The translations under genes and the position numbers were made by a program. Positions 27,332 through 37,524 of a stretch of DNA of 64,000 nt are shown in pieces (the first letter of the stretch is position 1; each line of letters opens with the position of its first letter). Source of the DNA: Ramlibacter sp. Leaf400. Lineage in GTDB: Bacteria > Pseudomonadota > Gammaproteobacteria > Burkholderiales > Burkholderiaceae_C. The notes under the pieces are model-generated. The model did not search any database and was not told the origin of the DNA. It saw only the letters and a program-made list of their open reading frames with translations. The stretch is from contig NZ_LMQL01000015.1 of NCBI RefSeq assembly GCF_001424545.1, positions 62,001-126,000 on the forward strand, read 5' to 3'.

Positions 27332-28603
27332 TCAGCCGGCCAGGCGCTCGATGCCCAGGCCTTCGATGTCCAGCAGCGGGTCGTGGCCGGACATCAGGTC
27401 GGCCACCACGCGGGCGCTGCCGCAGGCCAGGGCCCAGCCGCTGGAGCCGTGCCCCAGGTTGAGCCACACGCCCGGGATGCCGGAGGCGCCCAGCACCGGC
27501 GGGCCGTCGGGCAGCATGGGCCGCGCGCCCTTCCACTCCTGCACGGCCGCGCCCTTGTTGGAGAGTTGCGCGGCCCCCGGGAACCAGTCGTGCAGCACCT
27601 TGTAGAGCGTCTGCAGCGCGGCCGGGTTGCGGCGCTTGAGGGTGCCGCCGATCTCGGCGCTGCCCGCCACGCGCACGCGCTGGCCCAGGCGCGTGATCGC
27701 GACCTTGTAGCGCTCGTCCATCAGCGCGCTGCGCGGCGCGTTGAGGGCCTCGCGCAGCGGCGCGCTGATCGAGTAACCGTAGACCGGGGCCATCGGCACC
27801 TGCAGGCCGAGCGGCCGCAGCAGCGCCACCGACTCCAGGCCGCCGCACACGACCACGGCCTGGAACTGCAGCGCGACCGGCGGGTCCTCGCCCTGCTGCA
27901 CGGTCAGCCGGGCCGGCGAGGCCCGGTCCAGCGGCAGCACGTTGGTGTTGAAGTTGAACCGGGCCCCCGCCGTCTTGGCGGCGTCCTTGAGCAGCAGGGC
28001 GAACTGGCGGCAGTTGCCGGCCTCGTCCTCGGGCAGGTGGATCGCGCCGAGGAAGGGCGTGTCGGGATTGAGCGCCGGCTCGACCTGCCGCGTGGTCGCG
28101 GCGTCGATCTCGTGGAAGCTCACCCCGGCTTCGCGCAGCACCTGCAGGCCCGGCTGCACCATGCGCTGGTCCTTCTCGGAGCGCAGCAGCACCAGGTAGC
28201 CGGGGCTGCGGTCGTAGTCCAGCTGCAGCGAGTCGACCAGCCAGTGCAGGCGTTCGCGGCTGTAGAAGGCCAGACGCTGCAGCCGCGCGCGGTTGGCCAT
28301 GTAGGCGTCGAGCTTGCAGGCGCGCCACCACTGCACCATCCAGCCGAGCTCGGCGGCCGACAGCGGCAGGGTGAGCTTGACCGGGGCGTGGCGGCTGAAC
28401 AGGTAGCGCAGCACCTTGGCCGGCATCCCCGGCGCGGCCCAGGGCGTGACGTAGCCCGGCGCCACTACGCCGGCGTTGGCGAAGCTGGTCTCCTCGGCCA
28501 CGGCGCCGCGGCGTTCGAAGACGGTGACCTGGTGCCCGTCGGCGGCCAGTTCGTACGCGGTGGTGACGCCGACGATGCCGGCGCCGATGACGGCGACTTT
28601 CAA
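27332..28603 (-). CDS. dadA: D-amino acid dehydrogenase small subunit
   Basis: An FAD-dependent, membrane-associated oxidation of D-amino acids (typically D-alanine) to keto acids, feeding electrons to the respiratory chain. The 423-residue DAO-family protein opens with the FAD motif VIGAGIVGVTTAYELAADGH, then SFANAGVVAPGYVTPWAAPG typical of DadA. FAD-domain residues GSAEIGG and LGHGSSGWALACGSARVVAD lie near the end. The start is TTG with GGGAG nine bases upstream; no ATG lies before the FAD motif. It is 27 bases downstream of the amidase gene, so a D-amino-acid/amide catabolic operon is possible. Confidence 0.9.
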   Translation of the reverse strand: MKVAVIGAGIVGVTTAYELAADGHQVTVFERRGAVAEETSFANAGVVAPGYVTPWAAPGMPAKVLRYLFSRHAPVKLTLPLSAAELGWMVQWWRACKLDAYMANRARLQRLAFYSRERLHWLVDSLQLDYDRSPGYLVLLRSEKDQRMVQPGLQVLREAGVSFHEIDAATTRQVEPALNPDTPFLGAIHLPEDEAGNCRQFALLLKDAAKTAGARFNFNTNVLPLDRASPARLTVQQGEDPPVALQFQAVVVCGGLESVALLRPLGLQVPMAPVYGYSISAPLREALNAPRSALMDERYKVAITRLGQRVRVAGSAEIGGTLKRRNPAALQTLYKVLHDWFPGAAQLSNKGAAVQEWKGARPMLPDGPPVLGASGIPGVWLNLGHGSSGWALACGSARVVADLMSGHDPLLDIEGLGIERLAG

Positions 28604-28630
28604 GCGGATGCGCTCCCTGCCTTCGGCACG

Positions 28631-29965
28631 TCAGGAGCGCCGGCCGGCGGCCAGCGCGGCCTCGACCGCCAGGCCGGCGTCGAGCACCGCGTCGTCGTGC
28701 ATCGCGCCGTGCCACAGCATCAGCCCGACGGGCAGGCTGCCCGGCGCCTGGCAGGGCAGGGACAGGGCGCAGCCGTCGAGCATGTTCACCACGCTGGTGT
28801 TGCGCAGCAGCAGGCCATTGACCCGGAAGAAGGCCTCGTCGCGTTCGGCGCCGGGCGCCACCTCCGCCACCGGCGGGGCGACGATCGGCACGGTGGGCGA
28901 GAGCACGGCGTCGAAGCCGGCCAGCGCGGCTTCGACTCGGGCGACCCAATCGACCCGCGCGCGCACCAGGTCCAGGTACTCCCAGGCCTTCATGTTCGCG
29001 CCGCGCTCGATTCGGGTGCGCACGCGTGGGTCGTAGCCGGCGCCGGCGCGATCCAGCAGCGGCCGGTGCCAGGAGTAGCTCTCGGCGGCGGTGAAGCCGC
29101 CGGTCGACTGGATGGAGCCGAGGTCGCGGATGTCTTCCAGCGCGATCTCCTCGATGCGCGCGCCGGCGTCGCGCAGCGTGCGCAGCGCGGCCTCGAACGC
29201 CTGCGCCACCGGCAGGTCGAGGCCGTCGAGCATCTGGGTGCGGGCCACGGCGAAGCGGCGCGCCGACAGGGGCCGGTGCTCCAGCGCCACGGCGCGGGCG
29301 GCCAGCACCTCGTGCGCCAGCACCGCATCGCGCACCGATCGCGTCATCGCGCACACCGTGTCCAGCGTCGTGGACAGCGGCAGCGCGCCGTCGAGCGGCG
29401 CCAGGCGGGCGGTGTTCTTGAAGCCGACGATGCCGCACAGGGCGGCGGGGATGCGGATGGAGCCGCCGGTGTCCGAGCCCAGGCCGATGAAGGCGGCGCC
29501 GGTGGCCACCGACACGGCCGCGCCCGACGACGACCCGCCCGGGATGCGCGGCGTGGCCGCGTCGGCCGGGTTCACCGGCGTGCCGTGGTGCGGGTTCACG
29601 CCCACGCCCGAGAAGGCGAACTCGGTCATGTTGGTGCGGCCGACCAGGCTGGCGCCGGCCGCCCGCAGGCGCGCGACCGCCGCGCTGTCGGCCGCGGCCG
29701 GCGGCGCATCGGCCAGCACCACGGAACCCGCGGCGGTGACCTGGCCCTGCACGTCGAACAGGTCCTTGACCGAGACCGGCAGGCCGGCCAGCGGCAGGCC
29801 CGCGGCGGCCGCCGAGCCGGCCACGCGGGCCTCGTGCGGCAGCGTGCGAAGGAACGCCTTGTCGCAGGCGGGAGACTGGGCGATGGCGAGCGCGCGGCGG
29901 AACTCTTCTGCGGCGTCGGTGCGGCCGAGCCCGAGCTGCTCCCGGGTGGCGATGAGGTCCTGCAT
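28631..29965 (-). CDS. Amidase (amidase-signature family)
   Basis: A 444-residue amidase-signature hydrolase. The Ser-cisSer-Lys triad is visible: Lys in PVSVKDLFD and the two serines in GGSSSGAAVSVATG and GSDTGGSIRIPAALCG. There is no signal peptide. It lacks the downstream features of GatA, and no gatB or gatC is nearby, so a catabolic amidase is more likely than the tRNA amidotransferase subunit. The ATG at 29965 has no obvious ribosome-binding site. It heads the amidase-dadA-nnr minus-strand group and is divergent from rpsB. The substrate is unknown. Confidence 0.85.
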   Translation of the reverse strand: MQDLIATREQLGLGRTDAAEEFRRALAIAQSPACDKAFLRTLPHEARVAGSAAAAGLPLAGLPVSVKDLFDVQGQVTAAGSVVLADAPPAAADSAAVARLRAAGASLVGRTNMTEFAFSGVGVNPHHGTPVNPADAATPRIPGGSSSGAAVSVATGAAFIGLGSDTGGSIRIPAALCGIVGFKNTARLAPLDGALPLSTTLDTVCAMTRSVRDAVLAHEVLAARAVALEHRPLSARRFAVARTQMLDGLDLPVAQAFEAALRTLRDAGARIEEIALEDIRDLGSIQSTGGFTAAESYSWHRPLLDRAGAGYDPRVRTRIERGANMKAWEYLDLVRARVDWVARVEAALAGFDAVLSPTVPIVAPPVAEVAPGAERDEAFFRVNGLLLRNTSVVNMLDGCALSLPCQAPGSLPVGLMLWHGAMHDDAVLDAGLAVEAALAAGRRS

Positions 29966-29989
29966 GAGGGGAATGGCGTCGAGGGCCTG

Positions 29990-29998
29990 TGTTAGAAT
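29990..29998 (+). promoter_or_regulatory. Extended -10 promoter of the rpsB operon
   Basis: TGTTAGAAT (TGn-TAGAAT) lies 150 bases upstream of the rpsB ATG with no good -35, the usual look of an extended -10 promoter. It would give a leader of about 140 nt containing two hairpins. Confidence 0.5.
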
Positions 29999-30013
29999 CT
30001 TGCGGTTTTGCTG

Positions 30014-30121
30014 GGTGGCGGCGCACGGTGCGCCACCGCAGGACAGCGAAACAAATCCCGAATCCGTCCCAACCAGGTGTCGCGAGGGCTACTCAAGGCC
30101 CGGCGATTGCGGGCCGGATTC
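30014..30121 (+). promoter_or_regulatory. Structured 5' leader of rpsB (possible S2 autoregulatory leader)
   Basis: Two hairpins lie between the promoter and rpsB. The first is GGTGGCG (30014-30020) with CGCCACC (30031-30037), with further pairing inside its loop. The second is GGCCCG with CGGGCC near 30094-30113. rpsB leaders in other bacteria bind S2 to repress rpsB-tsf; homology to those RNAs cannot be judged by eye. Confidence 0.4.
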
Positions 30122-30147
30122 TAGACCCAACCTAGGAAGAATTCCCC

Positions 30148-30900
30148 ATGGCAGTCTCCATGCGCGAAATGCTGGAAGCCGGCGTCCATTTCGGACACCA
30201 GACCCGCTTCTGGAACCCCAAGATGGCCCCGTTCATCTTCGGCCATCGCAACAAGATCCACATCATCAACCTGGAAAAGTCGCTTCCGATGTTCCAGGAC
30301 GCGACCAAGTTCGTGAAGCAGCTGACCGCCAACCGCGGCACCGTGCTGATGGTGGGCACCAAGCGCCAGGCCCGCGACATCGTCGCCACCGAGGCCCGCC
30401 GCGCCGGCGTGCCCTTCGTCGACCAGCGCTGGCTGGGCGGCATGCTGACCAACTTCAAGACGGTCAAGACCTCCATCAAGCGCCTGAAGGACATGAAGGC
30501 CCAGCAGGAAGGCGGCCTGGAGGCGATGAGCAAGAAGGAACAGCTGATGTTCCAGCGCGAGATGGAAAAGCTCGAGAAGGACATCGGCGGCATCCAGGAC
30601 ATGAACGGCCTGCCCGACGCCATCTTCGTGATCGACGTGGGCTTCCACAAGATCGCCGTGTCCGAGGCCAAGAAGCTCGGCATCCCGCTGGTGGGCGTGG
30701 TCGACTCCAACCACTCGCCCGAGGGCATCGACTACGTGATCCCCGGCAACGATGACTCGGCCAAGGCCGTCGCGCTGTACGCCCGCGGCATCGCCGACGC
30801 GGTGCTGGAAGGCCGCAACAGCGCCACCACCGACGTGGTGCGCGCCGTCTCCGAAGGCAGCGACGAATTCGTCGAAGTCCAGGAAGGCGCCGGCGCCTGA
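30148..30900 (+). CDS. rpsB: 30S ribosomal protein S2
   Basis: A 250-residue protein of the small ribosomal subunit, first gene of a long operon. The N-terminal signature [20 protein letters not shown] and the internal [37 protein letters not shown] motifs are diagnostic. GGAAG lies nine bases before the ATG. A hairpin plus U-run follows the stop and probably reduces read-through into tsf, setting a higher S2 than EF-Ts transcript level. Long structured leader upstream. Confidence 0.98.
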   Translation: MAVSMREMLEAGVHFGHQTRFWNPKMAPFIFGHRNKIHIINLEKSLPMFQDATKFVKQLTANRGTVLMVGTKRQARDIVATEARRAGVPFVDQRWLGGMLTNFKTVKTSIKRLKDMKAQQEGGLEAMSKKEQLMFQREMEKLEKDIGGIQDMNGLPDAIFVIDVGFHKIAVSEAKKLGIPLVGVVDSNHSPEGIDYVIPGNDDSAKAVALYARGIADAVLEGRNSATTDVVRAVSEGSDEFVEVQEGAGA

Positions 30901-30922
30901 TCGCGCGACCCCCGCTTCAAGG

Positions 30923-30945
30923 AAGGGGCTCTAGGGCCCCTTTTT
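30923..30945 (+). terminator. Intrinsic (partial) terminator between rpsB and tsf
   Basis: The stem AAGGGGC (30923-30929) pairs with GCCCCTT (30936-30942) around a 6-nt loop, followed by TTT. It probably acts as an attenuating terminator within the operon, since tsf follows with its own ribosome-binding site and no strong new promoter is visible. Confidence 0.75.
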
Positions 30946-30972
30946 ACCGTCCGAATCACTGAAAGGATCGAA

Positions 30973-31893
<921 letters not shown>

Positions 31894-31971
31894 CCCCCGC
31901 CGGGCCCGCGGCACCCGCCGCGCGGCCCGCGCCGCTAAACTCGTCCACCACCGAACCCGGAGCCTCGTCCA

Positions 31972-32691
31972 ATGCCTGCTTCCCCCGCGCACAAGCGCAT
32001 CCTGCTCAAGCTGTCCGGAGAGGCGCTGATGGGGGACGACCCGTTCGGCATCAACCGCTCGACCATCGTGCGGATGGTGGAAGAGGTGGCCGACGTGGTG
32101 CACAGCGGCGTGCAGCTGGCCGTGGTCATCGGTGGCGGCAACATCTTCCGCGGCGTGGCCGGCGGCTCGGTCGGCATGGACCGGGCGACGGCCGACTACA
32201 TGGGCATGCTGGCCACGGTGATGAACGCGCTGGCGCTGGCCGACACCATGAACAAGCAGGGCCTGGTGGCCCGGGTGATGTCGGCCATCGCCATCGAGCA
32301 GGTGGTCGAGCCCTACGTGCGGCCCAAGGCGCTGCAGTACCTCGAGGAAGGCAAGGTGGTGATCTTCGCCGCCGGCACCGGCAACCCCTTCTTCACCACG
32401 GACACTGCGGCCGCCCTGCGCGGCGCCGAGATCGGCGCGGAGATGGTGCTCAAGGCCACCAAGGTGGACGGCGTCTATTCGGCCGACCCCAAGAAGGACC
32501 CCTCGGCCACCCGCTACAGCAAGATCACGTTCGACGAGGCGATGGCGAAGAACCTGGGCATCATGGATGCCACGGCCTTCGCGCTGTGCCGCGACCAGAA
32601 GCTGCCGATCAAGGTCTTCTCCATCGTCAAGCACGGCGCCCTCAAGCGCGTGGTGATGGGCGAGGACGAAGGCACGCTGGTGTACGCCTGA
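31972..32691 (+). CDS. pyrH: Uridylate kinase (UMP kinase)
   Basis: Phosphorylates UMP to UDP, acting as a hexamer feedback-inhibited by UTP. The 239-residue amino-acid-kinase-fold protein shows [14 protein letters not shown], the glycine motif [11 protein letters not shown], the uridine-site region [18 protein letters not shown] and the ATP-site [18 protein letters not shown]. It sits between tsf (78 bases upstream) and frr (25 bases downstream), the standard beta-proteobacterial order. Confidence 0.97.
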   Translation: MPASPAHKRILLKLSGEALMGDDPFGINRSTIVRMVEEVADVVHSGVQLAVVIGGGNIFRGVAGGSVGMDRATADYMGMLATVMNALALADTMNKQGLVARVMSAIAIEQVVEPYVRPKALQYLEEGKVVIFAAGTGNPFFTTDTAAALRGAEIGAEMVLKATKVDGVYSADPKKDPSATRYSKITFDEAMAKNLGIMDATAFALCRDQKLPIKVFSIVKHGALKRVVMGEDEGTLVYA

Positions 32692-32716
32692 GAGATTTGG
32701 AGAGGAAGGAGACCCC

Positions 32717-33280
32717 ATGGCCACGATCGCCGAGATCAGGAAATCCACCGAGGGCCGGATGGACCAGTCCATCGCCGCCTTCAAGCACAACCTGACCAAG
32801 ATTCGCACGGGTCGCGCCAACCCCGGCCTGCTGGACACGGTGCATGTCGACTACTACGGCTCGTCGGTGCCGATCAGCCAGGTCGCCAACGTGTCCCTGC
32901 TGGACTCGCGCACGATCAGCGTGCAGCCCTGGGAAAAGGGCATGGGCCCCAAGATCGAGAAGGCCATCCGCGAGAGCGACCTGGGCCTCAATCCCGCCTC
33001 CATGGGCGACCTGATCCGCGTGCCGATGCCCCCCATGAGCGAGGAGCGCCGCAAGGAGATGACCAAGCTGGTGCGCCACGAGGGCGAGAGCGCCAAGATC
33101 GCCGTGCGCAACATGCGCCGCGACGGCAACGAGGCGGTCAAGAAGCTGGTCAAGGACAAGCTCGCCTCCGAGGACGAGCAGAAGCGCGCCGAGTCGGACA
33201 TCCAGAAGGTGACCGACCGGCACATCGCCGAGATCGACAAGATGGTCGAGGCCAAGGAACAGGAGATCATGGCCGTCTGA
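32717..33280 (+). CDS. frr: Ribosome recycling factor
   Basis: Splits post-termination ribosomes together with EF-G. The 187-residue protein has the long three-helix bundle ([40 protein letters not shown]) and the small beta domain ([15 protein letters not shown]). The AGGAAGGAGA ribosome-binding site is strong. It is followed after 40 bases by uppS. Confidence 0.97.
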   Translation: MATIAEIRKSTEGRMDQSIAAFKHNLTKIRTGRANPGLLDTVHVDYYGSSVPISQVANVSLLDSRTISVQPWEKGMGPKIEKAIRESDLGLNPASMGDLIRVPMPPMSEERRKEMTKLVRHEGESAKIAVRNMRRDGNEAVKKLVKDKLASEDEQKRAESDIQKVTDRHIAEIDKMVEAKEQEIMAV

Positions 33281-33320
33281 GCGCCCCGCGCCCGACGTCC
33301 GTCCTCCCACCAAGGCCAAA

Positions 33321-34037
33321 GTGACCGTACCCCACCATATCGCGATCGTCATGGACGGCAACGGGCGCTGGGCGACCCGTCGCTACCTGCCCCGCGTCGC
33401 CGGCCACAAGAAGGGCGTCGACGCGCTGCGGGCGTGCGTGCGCCATTGCGGCGAACGCGGCGTCAAGGTCCTCACCGTTTTCGCGTTCTCGTCCGAGAAC
33501 TGGAACCGCCCGCCCGAGGAAGTCTCCGGCCTGATGGAGCTGCTGGCCGTGGCGCTCTCGCGCGAGGTGCCCCACCTCAAGGCCGAAGGCGTCCGCATCC
33601 ACTTCGTGGGCGACCGCTCGGCGCTGTCCGAGAAGGTGCGCAACGGCCTGGCCCAGGCCGAGGCCGCCACCGCTTCCAACACCCGGCTGGTCTTCAACGT
33701 CTGCTTCAACTACGGCGGGCGCTGGGACATCGCCCAGGCCGCCGCCCGCCTGGCCGCCCGCGGCGAGGCCATCACCGAGCAGTCGCTGGACGAGGCCATG
33801 GCGCTGGCCCACGTGCCCGATCCCGACCTGCTGATCCGCACCGGCGGCGAGCAGCGCATCAGCAACTTCCTGCTCTGGCAGGCGGCCTACTCCGAGCTGT
33901 ACTTCAGCGACAAGCTCTGGCCCGAGTTCGACGATGCGGCGCTGGATGCGGCCATCGCCGACTACGCGCGCCGCGAGCGCCGCTTCGGCCGAACCTCCCA
34001 GCAGGTCCAGGAACCGGTGGCCAAGAAGGCTGCCTGA
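33321..34037 (+). CDS. uppS: Isoprenyl (undecaprenyl) diphosphate synthase
   Basis: A cis-prenyltransferase making the C55 lipid carrier for peptidoglycan and O-antigen. The 238-residue protein has the substrate motif IVMDGNGRWATRRYLPRVAGH with the essential Asp, FAFSSENWNRP, and the C-terminal DLLIRTGGEQRISNFLLWQ and YSELYF. The start is GTG at 33321 with AAGG upstream; no ATG fits before the HHIAIVMDG strand. Isoprenoid precursors for this enzyme come from the MEP pathway, whose dxr gene lies two genes downstream. Confidence 0.96.
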   Translation: MTVPHHIAIVMDGNGRWATRRYLPRVAGHKKGVDALRACVRHCGERGVKVLTVFAFSSENWNRPPEEVSGLMELLAVALSREVPHLKAEGVRIHFVGDRSALSEKVRNGLAQAEAATASNTRLVFNVCFNYGGRWDIAQAAARLAARGEAITEQSLDEAMALAHVPDPDLLIRTGGEQRISNFLLWQAAYSELYFSDKLWPEFDDAALDAAIADYARRERRFGRTSQQVQEPVAKKAA

Positions 34038-34041
34038 GCCC

Positions 34042-34896
34042 ATGCTCAAGCAGCGAATCATCACGGCCGTCGTCCTGCTGGCCATCCTGCTGCCGGCGCT
34101 CTTCTGGCCTTCGCCCTGGCCCTTCGCGGCCATCACCCTGGTGCTGATCGCCGCCGCGGCCTGGGAGTTCGGACGCCTCAACGGCTGCAGCGAGGCCGCG
34201 GCCGTGTCGCTGGGCGTGCTCTGCGTGGCCCTCTGCGCCGCGGCCTGGGGCGCCGGCTGGCTGGAGCGCCCGCTGCCGCTGCTGTGGATAGCGGCCGGCG
34301 GCGCCTGGGTGCTGGCCGGCGCCGTGCTGCTGCGCGGCTCGGTCGCGGGCTGGCCGCGCATCCCGCGCGGCGTGCGCCTGGCCGGCGGCCTGCTGGCCTT
34401 GTGGCTGGCCTGGATCGCCGTCGCGCAGGCGCGCGTGGCGGGCATCAACTTCCTGATGTCCGTGCTGCTGCTGGTGTGGGTGGCGGACATCGCCGCGTAT
34501 TTCGCGGGCCGCACCTTCGGTCTGAAATTCACCCGCCAGAAGCTGGCGCCCTCCATCAGCCCCGGCAAGAGCTGGGAAGGCGTGTGGGGCGGCATGCTGG
34601 GCGTGCTGGTCCTGGCCTTCGCCTGGGTCGCGGCCGACACCCACTGGCGCGCCGAGGTGCCCAGCCTCTACACGCGGCTGGCGGGCACCGGCTGGTGGCT
34701 GGTCGTGCTGGGGGCCATCTTCCTGGCCGCGATGAGCGTGGTGGGCGACCTGGCCGAATCGCTGGTCAAGCGCAGCGCCGGCGCCAAGGATTCCAGCGGC
34801 CTGCTGCCGGGCCACGGTGGCGTGCTCGACCGGGTCGACGCCTTGCTGCCCACGCTGCCGCTGGCGATGATGCTGGCAACCCTGTCTTCCCGATGA
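34042..34896 (+). CDS. cdsA: Phosphatidate cytidylyltransferase
   Basis: An integral membrane enzyme making CDP-diacylglycerol from phosphatidate and CTP, the entry to phospholipid headgroup synthesis. The 284-residue protein has about seven to eight membrane helices and the CdsA signature near the C terminus (SVVGDLAESLVKRSAGAKDS plus LLPGHGGVLDRVD). The ATG at 34042 is four bases after the uppS stop, and its own stop overlaps the dxr ATG (ATGA), indicating tight coupling. Confidence 0.95.
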   Translation: MLKQRIITAVVLLAILLPALFWPSPWPFAAITLVLIAAAAWEFGRLNGCSEAAAVSLGVLCVALCAAAWGAGWLERPLPLLWIAAGGAWVLAGAVLLRGSVAGWPRIPRGVRLAGGLLALWLAWIAVAQARVAGINFLMSVLLLVWVADIAAYFAGRTFGLKFTRQKLAPSISPGKSWEGVWGGMLGVLVLAFAWVAADTHWRAEVPSLYTRLAGTGWWLVVLGAIFLAAMSVVGDLAESLVKRSAGAKDSSGLLPGHGGVLDRVDALLPTLPLAMMLATLSSR

Positions 34897-36083
34897 TCCG
34901 CCAGCGCGTCGCCATCCTCGGCTCCACCGGTTCGGTGGGCGCCAACACCCTGGACGTCCTCGCGCGCCATCCCGGGCGCTACGAGGTGACGGTCCTCTGC
35001 GCCGGCTCGCGCGTCGAGCCGCTGCTGGCGCAGTGCGCGCGCTGGAAGCCCCGCTATGCCGTGATGGCCGACGAGGCCGCCGCGCGCCAACTGGCCGGGC
35101 GCATCGAGGCCGAGCGCCTGCCGGTCAAGGTTCTGGCCGGCGATGCGGCCCTCGAAGACCTGGTCGTGAGCGAGCACGTCGACACGGTCATGGCCGCCAT
35201 CGTCGGCGCGGCCGGCCTGGCGTCCTGCCTGGCGGCGGCGCGCGCGGGCAAGCGGCTGCTACTGGCCAACAAGGAAGCCCTGGTGGTCGGCGGCGAGCTG
35301 TTCATGGCGGCCGTCCGGCAGGGTGGGGCGACCCTGCTGCCGATCGACAGCGAGCACTCGGCCATCTTCCAGTCCCTGCCCGAGGACCCGGCGTCGTGGG
35401 ACCAGCGGGTCGACAAGATCATCCTCACCGCGTCGGGCGGGCCGTTCCGCACGCGCGCGCCGGCGAGCCTGCGCGACGTCACGCCCGAGCAGGCCTGCGC
35501 CCACCCCAACTGGGTGATGGGGCGCAAGATCTCGGTGGATTCGGCGACCATGATGAACAAGGCGCTGGAGGTGATCGAGGCGCGCTACCTGTTCGGCCTG
35601 CCGCCGCAGCGGCTGGAGGTGGTCATCCATCCGCAGAGCGTGATCCACTCCATGGTGCAGTACCGGGACCATTCGGTGGTCGCCCAGCTGGGCACGCCCG
35701 ACATGCGCGTGCCCATCGCCGTCGGCCTGGCCTGGCCCGAGCGCATCGCCTCGGGCGCCGAGCCGCTGGACTTCACCTCGCTGGCCGACATGACGTTCGA
35801 ATCGCTCGACCGCCACGGCCACCGCGAGCGCTTCCCCGGGCTGGCATTGGCCTGGGAGTCGCTGCAGGCGCCGGCCGGCACCACCGCCGTGCTGAACGCC
35901 GCCAACGAGGAGGCCGTGGCCGCCTTCCTGGACCGCCGCATCCGCTTCGACCAGATCCATTCGGTCAACCTTGCAACTTTGGAGCGCGTCGTGCCCTCCA
36001 AACCCCAGGCGCTGGCGGACCTGCTGGCGCTGGACGAGCGCAGCCGGCAGGCTGCGCGCGCCTACATCGCCGCCAGCGGCTGA
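34893..36083 (+). CDS. dxr: 1-deoxy-D-xylulose 5-phosphate reductoisomerase
   Basis: First committed step of the MEP pathway, DXP to MEP with NADPH; also the fosmidomycin target. The 396-residue protein shows NADPH motif ILGSTGSVGANTLDV, LLLANKEALVVGGELF, metal/substrate residues in PIDSEHSAIFQ and the WVMGRKISVDSATMMNKALE catalytic loop. Dxr is separated from ispD and ispF, which are 24 kb away. The start overlaps the cdsA stop; rseP follows after 12 bases. Confidence 0.97.
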   Translation: MIRQRVAILGSTGSVGANTLDVLARHPGRYEVTVLCAGSRVEPLLAQCARWKPRYAVMADEAAARQLAGRIEAERLPVKVLAGDAALEDLVVSEHVDTVMAAIVGAAGLASCLAAARAGKRLLLANKEALVVGGELFMAAVRQGGATLLPIDSEHSAIFQSLPEDPASWDQRVDKIILTASGGPFRTRAPASLRDVTPEQACAHPNWVMGRKISVDSATMMNKALEVIEARYLFGLPPQRLEVVIHPQSVIHSMVQYRDHSVVAQLGTPDMRVPIAVGLAWPERIASGAEPLDFTSLADMTFESLDRHGHRERFPGLALAWESLQAPAGTTAVLNAANEEAVAAFLDRRIRFDQIHSVNLATLERVVPSKPQALADLLALDERSRQAARAYIAASG

Positions 36084-36095
36084 GCCGGGAGAACC

Positions 36096-37466
36096 ATGCT
36101 GACCACCCTCGTCGCCTTCCTCGTCGCTCTGGGCCTGCTCGTGGCCGTGCATGAATGGGGGCACTACCGGGTGGCCGTGGCCTGCGGCGTCAAGGTGCTG
36201 CGCTTCTCGGTCGGCTTCGGCAAGACGCTGTACCGCTGGAAGCCGCGCCGCCAGCGCCCCGGCCAGGACACCGAATTCGTCATCGCCGCCTTCCCGCTGG
36301 GCGGCTACGTGAAGATGCTGGACGAGCGCGAGGGGCCGGTCGCGCCCGAAGAGCGCCACCTGGCCTTCAACACCCAGCCGCTGCGCTCGCGGGCGCTGAT
36401 CGTCGCGGCCGGTCCGGCGGCCAACCTGCTGCTGGCGGTGCTTCTCTACGCCGGCGTCAACTGGTGGGGCGTGCAGGAGCCGCGCCCGGTGCTGGCGTCG
36501 CCGGTCGCGGGCTCGCTCGCCCAGCAGGCCGGGCTGCGCGGCGGCGAAACCGTCACGACGGCCGGCTTCGAGGGCCAGGAGCAGGCCCCGGTGCGGTCGT
36601 TCGAGGAAGTGCGGTGGATGCTCACGCGCGGCGCGCTCGACGCGATGGACCTGCGCCTGACGGTCACCGACGGCCGCCAGCAGCGCGAGGTGCTGCTGCC
36701 CCTGAGCCGGATCGAATCGCCCGACGCCGATGCGCAGCTGTTCCGCCGCATCGGCCTCCTGGGCCCGCTCACCCAGCCGGTGCTGGGCGAGGTGGTCGAG
36801 GGCGGCGCCGCCCAGCGCGCGGGCCTGCGCAAGGACGACCGCGTGCTGCGCGTGGGCGGGGTCGACGTGGTCGACGGCCAGCAGCTGCGCGAATGGATCC
36901 GGGCCCAGGTGCGCAACGGCCAGGCGGTGGCTTCCCCCTGGCGCGTGGAACGCGAAGGCCGCGTGATCGAAATCGAAGTGCGGCCCGACGTGGCGCAGGA
37001 CGGCAGCGGCGCCATCGGTCGCATAGGCGCCTACGTCGGCGCGCCGCCGCAGATGGTGGAGGTGCGCTACGGCCCGATCGATGGCCTGTGGCGCGGCGCG
37101 GTCAAGACCTGGGAGGTGTCGCTGCTCACGGTGCGCATGCTCGGTCGCATGGTCATCGGCGAGGCGTCGCTGAAGAACCTGAGCGGCCCGCTCACCATCG
37201 CCGACTACGCCGGCAAGTCCGCCAGCATGGGGCTGCTGCAGTACGTGGTGTTCCTGGCGATGATCAGCGTGAGCCTGGGCGTGCTGAACCTGCTTCCTCT
37301 GCCTGTCTTGGACGGAGGTCACCTGATGTATTATCTTTGGGAGGCGGTCACGGGGCGAAGCGTCCCGGACGCGTGGTTGGAGAGGCTGCAGCGGGGCGGG
37401 GTGGCGGTGCTTCTGGTGATGATGACCATCGCACTGTTCAACGACGTCACGCGTCTCTTCGGTTGA
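36096..37466 (+). CDS. rseP: Site-2 regulated intramembrane protease RseP
   Basis: A zinc metalloprotease that cleaves the anti-sigma factor RseA within the membrane, releasing sigma-E, and also clears signal-peptide remnants. The 456-residue protein has active-site HEWGH (residues 19-23) in the first membrane helix and two periplasmic PDZ domains (about 125-190 and 225-290; VVEGGAAQRAGLRKDDRVL). The third metal ligand is in LLPLPVLDGGHLMYY near residue 403, within the second catalytic helix. Position before bamA couples envelope-stress signalling to outer-membrane assembly genes. Confidence 0.96.
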   Translation: MLTTLVAFLVALGLLVAVHEWGHYRVAVACGVKVLRFSVGFGKTLYRWKPRRQRPGQDTEFVIAAFPLGGYVKMLDEREGPVAPEERHLAFNTQPLRSRALIVAAGPAANLLLAVLLYAGVNWWGVQEPRPVLASPVAGSLAQQAGLRGGETVTTAGFEGQEQAPVRSFEEVRWMLTRGALDAMDLRLTVTDGRQQREVLLPLSRIESPDADAQLFRRIGLLGPLTQPVLGEVVEGGAAQRAGLRKDDRVLRVGGVDVVDGQQLREWIRAQVRNGQAVASPWRVEREGRVIEIEVRPDVAQDGSGAIGRIGAYVGAPPQMVEVRYGPIDGLWRGAVKTWEVSLLTVRMLGRMVIGEASLKNLSGPLTIADYAGKSASMGLLQYVVFLAMISVSLGVLNLLPLPVLDGGHLMYYLWEAVTGRSVPDAWLERLQRGGVAVLLVMMTIALFNDVTRLFG

Positions 37467-37524
37467 TACAACAACACGGCTCGCAGCGGCCAGCCCCGAT
37501 GACGGCGGGGCCACCCAGGACTCG

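Noticed and set aside
28631-29965. GatA subunit of the tRNA amidotransferase
   Set aside because: The amidase signature is shared, but gatB and gatC are absent nearby and the context (dadA, nnr) is catabolic.
30923-30945. A further copy of the GGGGCTA heptad repeat after rpsB (contains CTCTAGGGCCCC)
   Set aside because: It is a single short hairpin with a U-run, a normal intrinsic terminator, with no heptad periodicity.
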